Shown: positions 1 to 13,937 of the stretch, in pieces
Layout of the letters: each line of letters starts with the position of its first letter
Position numbering within the stretch: position 1 is the stretch's first letter
Source: Neodontobutis hainanensis
Taxonomy: Eukaryota > Chordata > Actinopteri > Gobiiformes > Odontobutidae
Length of the DNA: 64,000 nt
NCBI GenBank assembly: GCA_024349245.1
Contig: JALDNG010000004.1
Location: 5,140,001-5,204,000 of the forward strand
Direction: 5' to 3'
Made by a program: the position numbers and the translations under genes
The notes under the pieces: generated by a model
What the model was told of the DNA's origin: nothing
Databases searched by the model: none
The model's input: the letters and a program-made list of their open reading frames with translations, nothing else

Positions 1-1969
1 AAGCTGTACAGGTATACATAGCACACAATTTGACTGAAAAAAAGATATCAAGTGAAGTGTTGAAATGTTTATTATTAAAAGTGAGACATTATTTTATATC
101 GGATTTTTTCAGGGAAGATGGAATGAGATTACACAGGTTTGGTGTATACAGAGATCAGTGCCATTACGGAGCTGGTAGTGAAGTGCCACCTCTCCAAACA
201 GCTCTAATGGCCACAGCCTGCTTTCATGTGAATAATGTTGTTTATATTAGGACACAGCTCATACATTAGTGTCCTTCAAACGTCTACACTGGTGCAGTCG
301 TTTTCGGCTTTTAAAATACTTCACAGGCCTCCTATGTAGAGTCTATTATGGGGCGGACCATTTGGAAAGTGTGCTGATGTATGTGCGTGTAGAGTTTAAG
401 TACTGCAGTGCAGGAGTCATTGAAGGGCTTCATTAAAGAATGGAAAGTATGTAACCATCTCTGCAGGTCTGTGGCTTTCACCTGCATCTTATGTGCCTTG
501 TTAGGTCCAGTGTGGAGGCATGTTGTGCAAAACAAACAGTGACCCCTAGAGGTGCGTAAGAGCAGCACATGATGATCTTGTGAGGAACAAAAACAGACGA
601 ATTCTCTGTTTCTCTGTGGTTTTACCAACCAAAATATCTAGATTTGCATTTAGTATACTTTCTCTCAGATTTAAGTTCAGTGTTCTCCAACAGTACAATC
701 ACATTTTACAAGACCGAACACACAGGAGTCAGAAAGGCCTCCACCATGGCTGCCTTCCCAGACTCTCTGATCACCAGATACTGTGTGTTTGGGTTTAGCC
801 ACTTCATAAGGGTTTTCCATGCTAGCCAAATCCTGACTACATGTGCAAATGCATTCATTCATAGCCATGTTTCTAATCTCCAATTGCCTCTTATATGTTT
901 TTAAAAACACCAACAGGGGCCTTAAAGTGTAAACGAAGCATGGGAAGAAAGGGGAGTGCAGTGTTGAGAGAATCGTTTAAAGCAGACTGACAAACTTACA
1001 TGAGGGCTAACAGGGAGCAGCAGCAGAAGCAAAGGCCAGAGTAACTGCTTGCTGAGAGGACAGACTGTGCAGTGGAACAACACGTGCAGGGCATAAAAAG
1101 CCCATCAGAGTCAATCAGGTGGTAGTCAGTAATGAAAAGTAAGGAAACTTTACCCCAGCCCTGGCCCTCCTGAGTTGGCCTGCCATGTGCAGCGCAAGGG
1201 GAAATCCACTGGATGTCACATACATCTTGATTTTTATGAATGCTTTGATAGCTCCCTTAAAGGCACTCCCATGACCAGGTGGAAGGTATTTATACAAGCA
1301 TGTCAGAAAATCAAAAAACCAGGGGAAAGGATATTTGCTGATCCCTTTTTCTCACAGTGAAAAAAAATAAAGTCTTGTGGTTCTTCTAATTGCAACTGGA
1401 AATAATTATCTGGGTGGGGAAGCGGGTCACTCGAATGCACCCTGACCTGTTCACCAGGTGTGAAGGGTGGACCTTTGTGACTGACGCTCAGCTGTCCAAC
1501 AGGAGGGAGAAACCTGCACTTCTACTGTCAAATGTCTCGATTACAGTGACGTGGGTGGTGTGGTTGTCAGTTTGAATACAATGGTAGGAGCTGAAAGTGA
1601 AAATGAAAATGACACACTGCTAATATGAATTCAGTTGTATTTTGGTTAAAAGATGCATTACAAGGGAAAAAGAGAAATGAAGATGTGTTGGCTCAAACAT
1701 TAATAGTTATAACTCATCAGTAAAAAGCCTTCACTTATAAATTCTTTTCCATGCTAAGAATTAACAGAATAATTTAATCAACAGCTTGGACTTGCTACCT
1801 TTTAGGCCCATGAATTAACAATAATCTAGCTTAGGATATATTCTAGTATAGACTAATAAAATATTGGAGAAGTAGGTATCAGCAGATAGTTAAAGCCTAA
1901 AGATATTTCATCTGAGGTGGGGTTTTTTTTTAGTTCTGGAAATAGTTCTTTTTCATGCATTAAGTTGGA
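1..1969. other. Intergenic, no gene recognised
   Basis: No open frame here shows family motifs, splice-site continuity or a plausible start context. The sequence is AT-rich and not obviously repetitive. Short open frames occur on both strands but resemble nothing I recognise. It may hold regulatory sequence, which cannot be judged without a cross-species alignment. Confidence 0.6.
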
Positions 1970-2255
1970 CTGGAAATACTTTTGGGTTAGGCATGGGTCC
2001 CAGGTTTTGGTTCCTGCTCGTTCCGTTAGGGTTGCGGGGGACTGGAGCTACTTTGGGCCTGAGGTGGGGTACACCCTGAACAATGGCCAGTTAGTTACAC
2101 TTGGAGACAGACACTGACTCACATTAAAGTTGCCAGGTGACCTATACATGCATGTGTTTGGGCGGTGTGAGGAAGAGGGGGTACCCGGAGAGAAACCATG
2201 GCAACAAAGAGAGGCTGTGGTTTGAACTGACAACCTTCTTGTTATATATTTTATA
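1970..2255 (-). repeat. Degraded tRNA-derived SINE, same family as the copy at 27.5 kb
   Basis: The segment carries the same ordered landmarks as the SINE at 27,483-27,887: a block around 'gttagggttgcgggg', then 'gggcctgaggtggggtacac', then 'ggccagttagt', then 'cctatacatgcatgt', then 'acccggagagaaacc', and finally 'ttgaactgacaaccttcttg'. The last block is the reverse complement of the tRNA-like head, so the element reads on the minus strand. Many substitutions and missing pieces mark an old copy. Its edges are approximate. Confidence 0.7.
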
Positions 2256-2306
2256 CTTATTAATTAATCTGATTTTTGTGATTTTTTTTATTTCCTGGAG
2301 ATCCTT

Positions 2307-2633
2307 AAAGCCACCCTGTGTAACTTTTAGCAAGCAGGGGATAGCGGTCGCCTTCTTTATTTAAGTTGAGACGTTTAAAATGGCAAGTTTGGAAGAAAAA
2401 ACATGTCACGATAGGATAGTTTTTGTGTATTTTGTACAAACGGGACTCTCCTAGGGCCTAATTTCTTTATTAGATGTGCAGTGTGGAAGAACTCACTAAT
2501 TTCCCGGCACCAGGAAAGTTATACAAGCGGATTAAAGGTTTGTGAGATAGAGAAAATTCTACCAATCTCATAAGAACCATCAAAATTATTTAGAGAATAT
2601 ATATTATTAGGCTAAGTTACACAGGGTGGCTTT
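2307..2633. mobile_element. Small non-autonomous DNA transposon (MITE) with 20-bp terminal inverted repeats
   Basis: The 20 bases at 2307-2326 (aaagccaccctgtgtaactt) are exactly reverse-complemented at 2614-2633, bounding a 327-bp unit with no coding capacity. This is the structure of a MITE. No clean target-site duplication can be read at either edge, so the superfamily is undecided. The interior is AT-rich and unremarkable. Confidence 0.75.
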
Positions 2634-5600
2634 GACTAAAAGTTGTTCAGGCCTTAACAATCATGTTTTTAAGTCAAGTTCTCTATATGAGTGGTTGTGA
2701 ATCATATAAATATCAATGTAGGGAGTGACACCAGCTGCTGTTCTGAGAGTTTACATGAGAATTTTACAATTCTGTTTCAAACCAAATAAAAAAGTGCACA
2801 AGTATGTAAGCCAGCTCCCATTAGTGCAGTAAGACCTAAGGCCTTATTGCTTCCAACACTGCAAACGAATTCCACGCATTGTAGTAGTCAGTGATAATTA
2901 GGATCTGTTCGGGTTACACATTCAGTTTCCACTCAGCTCTTCCATATTCAGTATCAGTGCACAACAAAATGCCTGTACTTCTTTAAGGGTCTCTAATAGC
3001 CGCATGAAGAGGGAAGCAGGAGGAAGTTATAAAGTTTAAGAATGTTCTCTGATGTGACCACAGCGCCGTGAACTCAGACAACACACTACATGCATTATTC
3101 AGTGAAATTAACACCACAGTTTACATGATGGGGCTGCACTAAAGGGATATAGATTTTTACAGAACGTGAAGGTTGGAAGAGTTTGTTTAAAGTTGGTTTT
3201 AATGTAAAATGTGGTGATTTGACAGTGCAAAGTTTTATCTGCAAGGTGAGGGAAGTGGAGGCTGCATAGCAATAAAAAAGATCTTGTGAAATTTGAACTT
3301 TTTCTTTCTTCATCCTCTGTGAAATAGCACGGGCACAAACTGCACTGTTAATTTATTTAGTTTTGAATAGCCATTGGAGAGCAATGAAATCTGCGCTTTA
3401 TTTCTCAGCTGTGAACATTATATCTATACACGAATGTGTTTGCTGATATAAAATTTCTCCTTTTTAGTTTCAATACTCTGTGTATACGCTCATCAACAGG
3501 GCAGCTCTATTCTAGTATTTTCCTGCTCCTTGCTTTTGCAAAATGGTAATTGTGCAAAGCAAGTACCTATGTGCCAGGTCTCAGTTTAATGAATCCCACC
3601 TGTAACACATTTGCACATTCATTCCTCTCCAAGGAGAAACTCTGTTGCCAAAGCAAAGCTGAGCTGAGTGAAAGCCAGTTACTAATCTAAATTGTGTACC
3701 CAAGATGGCTGCTGATTTTATCAACCCATTAAGATCGAGAGGGCACATGTATAAAATCTCTGTTTATGTCCATTTCCACTTTGCACTCAGCAAACAACTG
3801 AGGCATCATGGAAAGACTATTGGTCCTAAAACACTGACAAGTGAAGGAGGTTTTACAAACAAAACAAATGATTAATTCAAGAGAGTTTTATTTCTATCTA
3901 TAACAAAAAAGATTATTTCATTCATAAAAAAAAATAAAAGTAATGACTAAATGAACAAAAAAGATCACATTATAGCTTATACATTGGCTTTGAGTAAAAC
4001 TGAATCATAATATTCACACTGCATTGTTTAAAGTTTATTATTTTTCCAAATCTTTTCCTAATAATGAGTTATTGCCACACACTCCCTTCCAGACATGTCT
4101 ATTCTGTCAAATGCAATATACTGTATAACTTAATGCAGTAACTCAGTTCTTCATTTTACAGGCTGTTCTCCTGGAGCATAAGGGTTTTTACTCTTTCATT
4201 CTGTTTGTTATTCTCAACATCTGACAGGAATGTATAAAATGTAGACTTGTCCTTAAAGTCTTAACATAACATACACAACTGCAGTGACGACCTGTCCTTT
4301 TAGAGTGCAACAGAAAGGATGATAAACCAAAACCATTGAACCCAAAACTTGTTTATACTGCGATATTCCACTGGCCTAAGCTCTCAATGTAAATGTAGAA
4401 TTGACAAGACTTTATAACTTGGTTAAGGAACATCTTTATAACTTAGATTGAAGGCGACAGGGGCTGTACACGGCAGTGGCTCATGACTCTGTCTAGTTGT
4501 ACAAATGATTACTTTTTAAAAGCTCAGTCTGAAATCCATAATTAAAATAATAATTCAAAATGTTACACAATAAATCTTTGATTTTCTGGTTGCTATACAA
4601 AGGAGCACAAGAGGTTCCCTGAGTTCAACATTTGGGAGAATATCAGCTCTGGCTTTGTTCAGTTGAATCACCTTTGCTCATTTTAATAAAGAGGCTCCCA
4701 GTTGGCCATCCCACTGATGAGCTGTGGGGGCTGGGTGGGTCCCAATCAGCAGGAACCACAGATCTTTAGCCACACTCCTTCAGGCTCTTTTGCATTTAGT
4801 CACCTTGAGCCCTTAATGGCCTGACTAAATCAATTGTTCTCTTAACTGAGGTCATTCAGATACCTCTACGGGCTTTCCCTTCTCCCTCAGGTAAAATCCA
4901 GGTGATTACACAAAGCTTCTGCCATGACAGATGATCACTCAAGACTTTAAAACAAGCTCTTCTTATTCAAACTTTATATAATCTGAAATATAATGTACAG
5001 TTATCACTTAGATAAACAATCACAGGACCTCAAACTCAGGCCACATGGGATAGACAAAAGATATCAGTGGCACACGTCTCTCCTGTACTTTCATTTAACT
5101 GAATTTTAAAAAGTCTTTTGTCACAAAACATGAAGCACATTTGTTTGAAAAGTGGGATTTCACTTCAAATTTCTTTATTCACCAGTCCAGTGAGTGTGAG
5201 CGGGTGTTGAGTAGAAGTGGAGCATACGTATGTGTAAGAACATTTCACGTAAAGGCACACAAAAAGTGTTACAAATGAAGAAAAAAAAAAAAAAGATTGC
5301 ACGGTCCACAGTTTGTTTTTACCTGAAGCGATCATTTGTCTTGGCTGAAGACCAACACTAAACCACTGTGTATGTTTCTATAGTCTCAGTGGGTTTGTAT
5401 GTGCACCACAGCCACTTAAAGCAGTGGGGGGAAACTGCAGATTTCAGGCCTAATCTAGGAATTGTGAAACCACACCATTTCCTTGCACTTGAGAAGTGCT
5501 TGGCATCTCATTGAGCTGCTGAGGATGTGAACATTTGGCGGGATGGAGAAGCTGCATTAGTTTGGGATGTGTGTTTGTGGAACTAGTTTATTCGGTATGT

Positions 5601-8600
5601 AGTTCAAATGTTTACACAGTTTCATTTCACATGTATTTTGATCTTACCTGAGACAGATGTCCTCCAGCCCCTCCATTTTTTTCCTCCATCACCAGTGAAT
5701 GGGAAATGATTGTTGTCCACCTCAGGACATTAAACAAGCATCCACCTTAACCTTTTTTAATTGTGAGCAAGATTTACAATATAGGATTCAGACGTGCCCC
5801 TTCTGCCATAATCTAAGATACAAACATGCACATACTTACCTAACAAATAAATATGTTATTTATTTATCACCCCATTTGAACGCTGAGGGAAATGCACCGG
5901 AACATGTTTGTATGCCCCACCAATCAGTCATTGCCAGTTTTACAGGTTACACTGTAATAAAGTCAATCTCAAGGCCCTAAATTAACCGTGGTCATCCTTG
6001 GATTCTTGTAAAGGAATTCTGCAAAAGAGATACTTTAAAGGACGAATCTTGTAATGCTCCTGAAGCCAGTAACTCCCAAAAACCACAACCCTCCTTTATT
6101 CTTATTTTTCTTCATTCAAAGAATTGACTCTAAAATGACCCAGTGTGTGAAGTTAGATTTGCTAATATTTCGAAACTAGATGTTGCACAATATCAGTGCT
6201 TCACGGTAGGATTTACCACCTCCTTCCAGTCAACAGCCCCCATGGGAGCTTCCTGAATAGATCCCAGACCTCTCCATGGCTCAGCTATCTCCCTGATCTG
6301 CCACAGCAGCACCTTCTCTGACCCGCAGCCTTCACACTCTCACTACAGTAACATCCTGGCTGTAAATCTCGGAGTAGCCTCAACTTTCCTGGAATGTCTG
6401 CTAGGCCAAGTGTTTGAGATTTCACACACGGTTCAAATATTATTAGCTTTAAACAGTGTCATATTTTGCTATCACAGATCAAAGACTTCATAGAGGTGAT
6501 CTAATTTAGCATTAGCCTCTACCTAGATTCACACTGGACTGGATGTGGTAGCACGTCCAATTCTACAAAAGCAACATAAAAAGTGCAAAACCAAATTGGT
6601 AAAAGAACATGGAAAGAAATGTATTTATGTGCGCTTACCAATCAGCAACTTTTATTGAAGATTTATTGAGCATGATTCAAACAGACAATATCCATATGAG
6701 TGTCCAAATGCATCCTCAGATTAGATGTTGTTTATACAATGGCAAAACTCAAATGCTGAGAATGCCGTCCTTGTGTTGACAAAGGGTGAAATGTGACATC
6801 ATGTAAAGGGCCTCTAAGTCTATTGACACCTTACTTTAAGACTGGCCTCATAAAATCCAATCCTCCTGTCCGGAATTTAGTGCCAGGTCTGAAGGGAGCC
6901 AAAGAAGGTGATGTTATCTGTGTGGACCAGAATACAGATTATTAATATTTTGTTTTGAAGTCCCCAATTTAGGTACATTTACAAACAGAAAAGACAAAAA
7001 CATTTCAATATTACCTTAAATGTCTTCTGCCAACCGGCTCCCTCACCCATGTTCACACCAGACGTTACCCAAACATAAAGCATCTTCTCCACTATGAAAC
7101 ACTCTCAACCTTTTCCCTCAGCTCTGTCATGACATTTTAAATAGTCAAGTATATTTTGACATGCAAATGATGCCTGGAGCAGCTTTCTTTTGACCCCTCT
7201 GCAGACTTGGGTGGGCTCCTGAAATACCTCTATTAATTTGACACGACCTGATTTGGAGGATTCCAGTGTTATTACTCCTCTCGGACGTGTGGACTCACAT
7301 GTGAGGCCTGAGGTTGAGGGAGGTCTTCCCCCAGCTGTTATGAGAGCTGATGGGAGACAACAGTGCACCGCGCCTGAAGCACGAGAGAGGCAGCGGTGCA
7401 GGAAGGGAGGGGAGGACATTTTGACATAGTGTAGTTCAAGTGGGAGAAGCGAGGAGCTCCACCCTGAGTGTGTCAACCACAGAATCTGATCGTCCAGAGG
7501 TGTCGTTCATGACATCCACTACATTTCCTTTCTCTGTCCTTCTGTCCCCTGTCATCTCACTATGGTTGAGTTGGCCGTCCCAGAGTTTTGACAGCTGTGC
7601 TTGGAGTGTAGTGACGGCGGTCTGGAGGGAAGGGTGTGTGCGTCTGGCTGTGTGTTGTCTGATAGTTAGTAGTGGACTCTTTGGCGTGCTGTGTCTTGGT
7701 TTGCCAATATCAGTAACTGAGCCTCAAGAGGACGAGCCCTTAGGGTGAGCTCATGTGTATATGATGATAATAAAACAATAAATCTGATTTATATTGCACA
7801 CTGTAGTTATAGCAGGAGTTTTACATGCAGTGCGGACAGGAGTGAAAAACAAAGGGTTGTTAAGACATCCGTTAAAATAACTGGGTCAGGGTGGAGTTGG
7901 GAGCCAAATCCGAATCATCATCACATAAACTCATTTTCATTCTTCTTCTAACATATTTGAAACATTCACACAAAACACTTTTCCTTTTGTTGAGGGGCTG
8001 CAGGTGGACGTCCATAAAATAAAGATCGCTCACTCTGTGTCTATATAGGTCCTTTTTCAGATCTTTGTGTTATAGCATCAAAGCATCCAAGCTTCAATGT
8101 CCAAAAACAATGCACCACTCTTACCTCTTATGGACTCATTAGAAAACATTCACTTCATTTCATCATTCTACTTCCTATAATATGGACCAAAATCACAGTC
8201 TCATTAGTATGTAGCTTCACTTAACAAGCTTCCTTTCCAAATGGGTATTTTGACTTCAAAATATTACAACGTGAAAGTTTGGAATATTATTTATACCCCT
8301 AATTTAATTCATGTGTGAGCCCCTTTGTGGTTTGCCCTTTTGTGTCTGTATAACTTTGTGCAACTGTTTATGTATTTGAACTATATGTATGAGGCTGTAG
8401 ACCATTAGATGCAGTAGTTGTGTTTGTGTGCAGCATTTTACTGTGCATGCACAAAACTCACTACACAAAATATGACTAACATTTTCAACCTTTAAGCTTT
8501 AATAAAGTGCGCACCTAATGATGTGGCAGCTGGTATAAATTTGGTCCTGACCGCTGCAGTTGAGGAGAGGCACCGCGAGCATGGGAATAAAGCAGGAATG

Positions 8601-11600
8601 TGTAGTGGGTGCTAGGCAGCTGGTGGCTGAGCCCTGCTAGGTCGCAGAGAGCAAGGCCAGGCCAGCCACATGAGCCTCAGCTGATTCACACACACAGTGC
8701 CACACAGCCCGGTCTGCTGGGCGGCACATATCTATATGATCACAAGGCGAGGATGAAAGTTGTAGTGTTTGATAATGATTGGGGCTGTTCAGATGCTGAT
8801 GCTAATTGGAACAGACATGTTGTTCATCATCTTTAAACCTGTCCATTTATTCATCCACCCAAAGAGCTGCACAATCTTCTGCATATTTAGCAAGGCAATA
8901 ATCACGAGGGTCAACAGAGTTCCTTTCTCCTGAAGCAAGTGTTGACCATATGTTAATGGAAAAGGCTCGGGCTACAACTAATAAGGAGTTGCATTATTGC
9001 AGAATGAGCAGAACTCTTGCCAGCAGAGCGAGAAGTTATTATTTCTTACTGTAACTGAATCAGCTGCACTTAGCTTCAAGATCACCAGATGTGTTACTGT
9101 AGTGAAATAGCAAGTACACATGTATCAAACATTTCCTCCTGTTTGATCTCTGTACAAAGATACTTATCAGCTGATTTCAGAAAGAATGCTCTCACCTACA
9201 CAACTCCTTTCTTATTCAATTCAAAGGCTGATAAATGATGACCTTAAATAAAATGACCAGCAATTTCTTTATCTAACCTATAGCCTATATAAATCCATGG
9301 GACTAGCTGACCTGCAGTGACCCGCATAGATGAAAAGGAGGGTAACGTCTGTATTTTAGAGCCCTACTTTAGGTTTTGTTTGGGTCTTGCCCGGTTGATT
9401 CTGGGACAAACAGAACATGTGGTGTGCTGCTTTCACGTGCTTGAATCAGGAAACATTTTTCTTTTTCCCCCTCTGAGCTTGTCTAAGAAGCTCATAAAAG
9501 CACAGGACTTCCTGCGGTCATTTAATGACATGGTGCGCATTGTCATCAACTGGGTTACATAAACACTTCCTGACATGCCAGCCAAAGGACATGTTCACAT
9601 TTTTATTTTTTATCCGTTTGATGAACCTGGAAACTGTAATGTTTTCAGATATAAGGCTAATATTCCATTATGATTTAACTAGGGAGTGATTCATTAGTGG
9701 TCTGTGGTTACAATGACCCTTCTGCTCAAAGTGCACATGGAACTTTCCGTAACCTGTTCTGCAATGCCCTCCGGTGGGTAAAGTGTGTACAGTACATGCT
9801 GCTCTGAAAACCACAGCTTTGAGCCACATTTATTGCATCCACGCTTAAACAGATACAAATAAATACATTCAGTTACAATAAACAATAATCTTTACAAAAA
9901 GAAGTGAACCAAAAGGGCACAACAAACGACATGTGAACAAAAGCATGGAATTAAATGAGACCATATGAGTCACAAATTAGCAAAGCTTTCAACAGCTGAA
10001 AGATATTTTACTATAAAAAGGTCAACAATGTCTCATAATCTGGTTTTCATTGAAGAACACCTCCAGTATGTTAAACGCCGCATTGATTCAACTCGATTTA
10101 AGTCACTAAACCATAATTGATTTTGTGAGTGAGTGACAAGTGACTACATGTTTAATTACGGTGACTTTTGGACTGCACTCATACCAGCATATATTGGGTT
10201 ATTAAAAGTTGCCATGCTACCGACCTCCACTCTTTGTCAAAGCGTCCTGAGAGTTAGGGAGGTATATAAACCCATACTGGGCCAGTCTTCTGTCCTTCTC
10301 TGCGATGCTGTTATTGTTGCAGAGCAAATGCCACGGGTTTTGGCTGCTACAGCTGAGAAGAGAGCACCTACTGGGCTTTTCCCATGATGAGAACGCCTCT
10401 GGTCGGCCCAGTCAGCAGGCAGTGGATAAGGGCCCCGAGCTGCTCACACCTCCCCTTTCTCCACAGCCCCCCAATCCCCCCAGCTCTCCCTCTAGTCATG
10501 ATCTAGCCAGTAAATTAGTAGTGAGAGAAAAATAGGTTCTGTAAGATGAAACTGAGTTTGTGTGTGTATCAGCACATGACTCAGGGGAGACAAGAGAGAA
10601 GAAGCAGGCAGTAAATCTATTGGAGTCCACTGATAGTGCATGTTTGCACAGCCACTGCCGCTTCCTTTGATCAAATGGCAGGGGGAGCGGGGGTCGTGTG
10701 GCGCTGCCGAAGGTCAGCTATATATTACACTCCTAAAAGTGATTACTGAAATTCTTAAGTGAAACCATTCTGCTGCCAGGGTGTGCTCTAATCCCCTGCA
10801 GCGTTGTCTGGACCAGGGCTGGGGCCTCTCTGTGGATCTGCAAGTACAGCACTGTTTCCCCCTTCCCCACTTGTGTTTTCTATCACCAGAGCAGGCCTAA
10901 AAGAGCCCCTACTTGGAAACATGGCCTATCCAGTTGCAATTTCAACCGCTGTGGCTCGGGGTAGTGAGAGAGAGTAGTGTCAGGAAACAGACATATGCAC
11001 ACACTTCAAAGGCTCAAGCAGCAAAAGGAGGGTTAGGCATTGGACACGACAGTAAGTGGCCTTTACATCAGGAACAGTGTAAACAATGTCTGGATTGTGT
11101 TTCGCTCCTTTCCTCTGTCGTTGCACAAAGACCCCCCGGTTCTCCAGCTGCGCTGCCTCTGCTGTAGGTAGAGCAGCTTTGGTTTTACAATGAGCAATTA
11201 ATTCTCATCAATCGAGCAATGATGAAATGTTTTTGTATCAGCGCCATCTATGTATTGTTGTAATGAATGGAAACTCTGACATGTTTTTTAGAGAATGAAT
11301 GGGCATTACAAGCGTTGTAATAAAGCCGGTGTAAAAATTCCACGGTTTATGACTGGTTGCTAATCCTCACCACAGTATTGTACAGTATCAAAATAGTTAA
11401 GACTTATTAAGAGAGGTGTTGCTATTAAAAGCAATAAAAAACAAGCTTCACAGCAAGCACCACAGTCTTCTAAATGCAGCATAGATGCAGCCAACATGAA
11501 TTATGTGAAGTCATGCTCTATGAAACTTTATACACGTTTGCTGATCATTACCTAAGATTGCTTTGTGTTAACTTTGGCAGACCTGGTCTTGGCTGTCACA

Positions 11601-13600
11601 TTGAAAAAGAGATGATGTATTTCCTCTTATTTATTATTTGCACTGGGCTACTGAGAGGGAAGGCAAGGTGAAAAGAGTGGTATGCTTATGATGCCAGAAA
11701 TAACAGAGCAAAACGTGGTCGTCAACCTCATTAGTGTGTAGCAAAGCGTCCCAGAGAGACTCAATACAGAGTAAATACATTAAAAATCGTCTCAAGATGC
11801 TCCACACCACCATCTTCCTATTCCTCATTTCTTTTTTACAAAAGACAATAATATGGTTTAGAGGACTGCTGCAAGTGTTGTAGGCTTCAAAAGAGTTGCA
11901 ACCCCATGTTGCACGTCTCATAAATTCTGCTGAGGGAATTCAAGGAGAAATTTATCGAGCATGGCATTCACACATGTTGACAGTAAAGTGGGCCAACTGC
12001 ACACCGGGTCTTGAGAATTTGTAGGAGCACATGTCCCCCTTTTCTTTGCTTTGAAACACCCTCTTTGACCCTTTGTCTGCTTATGCAATGCCATTGCCCT
12101 TTTCTTTATAAAAAAAGATAGGCAAAGATATATGAGACACAAAAGCCTAAGCAGTTTCTAATAAATTAGAAATGTCAGCTATATGGTTGTAAACATAGAG
12201 ATTTATACATTAGTGCAGCATGACCAGGTCCTCACACACAATATTTCACTTCTACAACTGTTATCCCTTGAAGCAGGTGCACTCTTATCCTAAATAAGGC
12301 ATTATGGCACAGCATTTCCTCTAGTTTTAATACAAAAATGTTCCTGCCATATGTTTCCATGCGCTGCCTTTTCCTCATTGGTGTATGTGGTAAAAGAGGT
12401 GTTTATGATCTTTAGATGTTGCCAATTTCACAAAAAAAAAAAAAAAGAAAAAAAGATGACTAAAGAGCACTGATGGTACCCTGTCTATGGAACCTATTGG
12501 CTCTATCAGCTATTGACACAGCTGCTATCATGCTGAAATGATCTAATTCCAAAACATATCTGCACACACTTAATGACATGAACACTAAAACGCATGAAGA
12601 CAGGACATGTTTATCTTTTCCCCCTCAAAATTACATCCAGTACTTCTCGGACACAGCTTGATATTGACTTTGGTGGAAAAGGCACTGCAGATTTCTTTTA
12701 CTTTTGGCTGACTTCAGTTCATTTGGAGGTTCAGTGTCCCAAAATAGTGTTAAAAAATATTGTTGCTGCCATCACATAAACAGAAGTTTTAAAGTACACT
12801 TTAATCTTTACCTGCCATAACAGTATACCACAACCATTAGCAAACGAGCAACAGAATGGGATTTTTAAATAAGGCTTTCATTTTATTTGCACAACCTTCC
12901 TTTTTATTAAGTGCAGAGTTGTCTGGTTACTGTACAACTCCTCAATGCTGTGTAGGCCTTGAGTGATGAAGAGAAGCTGAGAAAGCAGAGTGAGAAAGTA
13001 AATACAAATCTGTATAATAATAAATTGCATCACCAGTAATTCTATCCAGTGCTGGTCTGTGCTATGCTGCAGGTTGCACAGCTCCTTTATAAGCAGGTCC
13101 GATGGAGCTCTGCTGATAACATGGGGATTGATGTAGGTCATTAAAGGGGCAGGAGAGGGGTTAAAGGGGTATGTTACAGTTGAACTCCCCAGCAGCTCAG
13201 TATATCAGCATGTTGTCACCTAGGCTGATGTCAAAGCAGGTTCTTTGGCATAGGAAAACACACGTGTGTCTTGGGAGGGTGACCAGTGCAGGCTCACTCA
13301 CTACCCACTAATGTGCTACTTGTGCCAAGAGACAAAACAAAAGGAATTAATTTAGCTTCAGATAAAAAAAATGCATTTCATTTACTTTATGGAGATATTA
13401 AGTTGCACAACAACCACAAAACATACAAGGAAATCAGAACATAGCAAAGCCTTATTTTATTTTCTATAGAGCTAAACCTTAGTGCAGCAGTCTCTTTGTA
13501 AATAGGGTTGTCTTTATAATTAACTTGTCATGTTTTCCCTTTTCCTAAAATGTTTAAACTGATAATTTAATGAAAAAACAGACTCAACGTGTGTTAACTT
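2634..13600. other. Intergenic, about 11 kb, no gene recognised
   Basis: No gene could be supported over this length. Short adenine runs occur at about 5,279-5,294 and 12,430-12,446. In mammals PKHD1L1 follows ENY2 on the same strand, so a 5' exon of that gene could lie here, but I saw no convincing signal-peptide exon. The longest open frame (minus strand, 7,105-7,476) has no family features and is treated as chance. Confidence 0.5.
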
Positions 13601-13606
13601 TTTATT
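13601..13606 (-). terminator. Candidate eny2 polyadenylation signal
   Basis: On the minus strand these bases read AATAAA, about 330 bases after the eny2 stop codon, a normal distance for a short 3' untranslated region. The assignment rests only on motif and position. Confidence 0.5.
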
Positions 13607-13937
13607 ACTTTACAACTATTATTAATACAACTCTTGTCTCTTTGATAAAAACATTCTTTAAAATAACATTGTCTGAAAGATTTAGCACGTTTGCATATAA
13701 ATCATCAATTTTGTTCAGCTCAAGTATCTTATTTACATTTTAAAATTTGTGAAACATGCTATCTGCTAATATGGTATGCTTTTATTTAATATTTGCATAC
13801 TAAATGGGTAAATTAAAAGGTCATCAAATGACATTGAAAACCTCATTACATTAAGAAAGTGGCAAAATTATAAAACACCCAGCTAATAAAAAAAACATTT
13901 TCCAAAACGTAAAATAATTAACAGTAACAAACATGAA

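Noticed and set aside
7105..7476. 123-codon minus-strand frame
   Set aside because: No family motif, no splice-linked neighbour and no start context. It overlaps a shorter plus-strand frame and is consistent with chance in a locally GC-richer patch.
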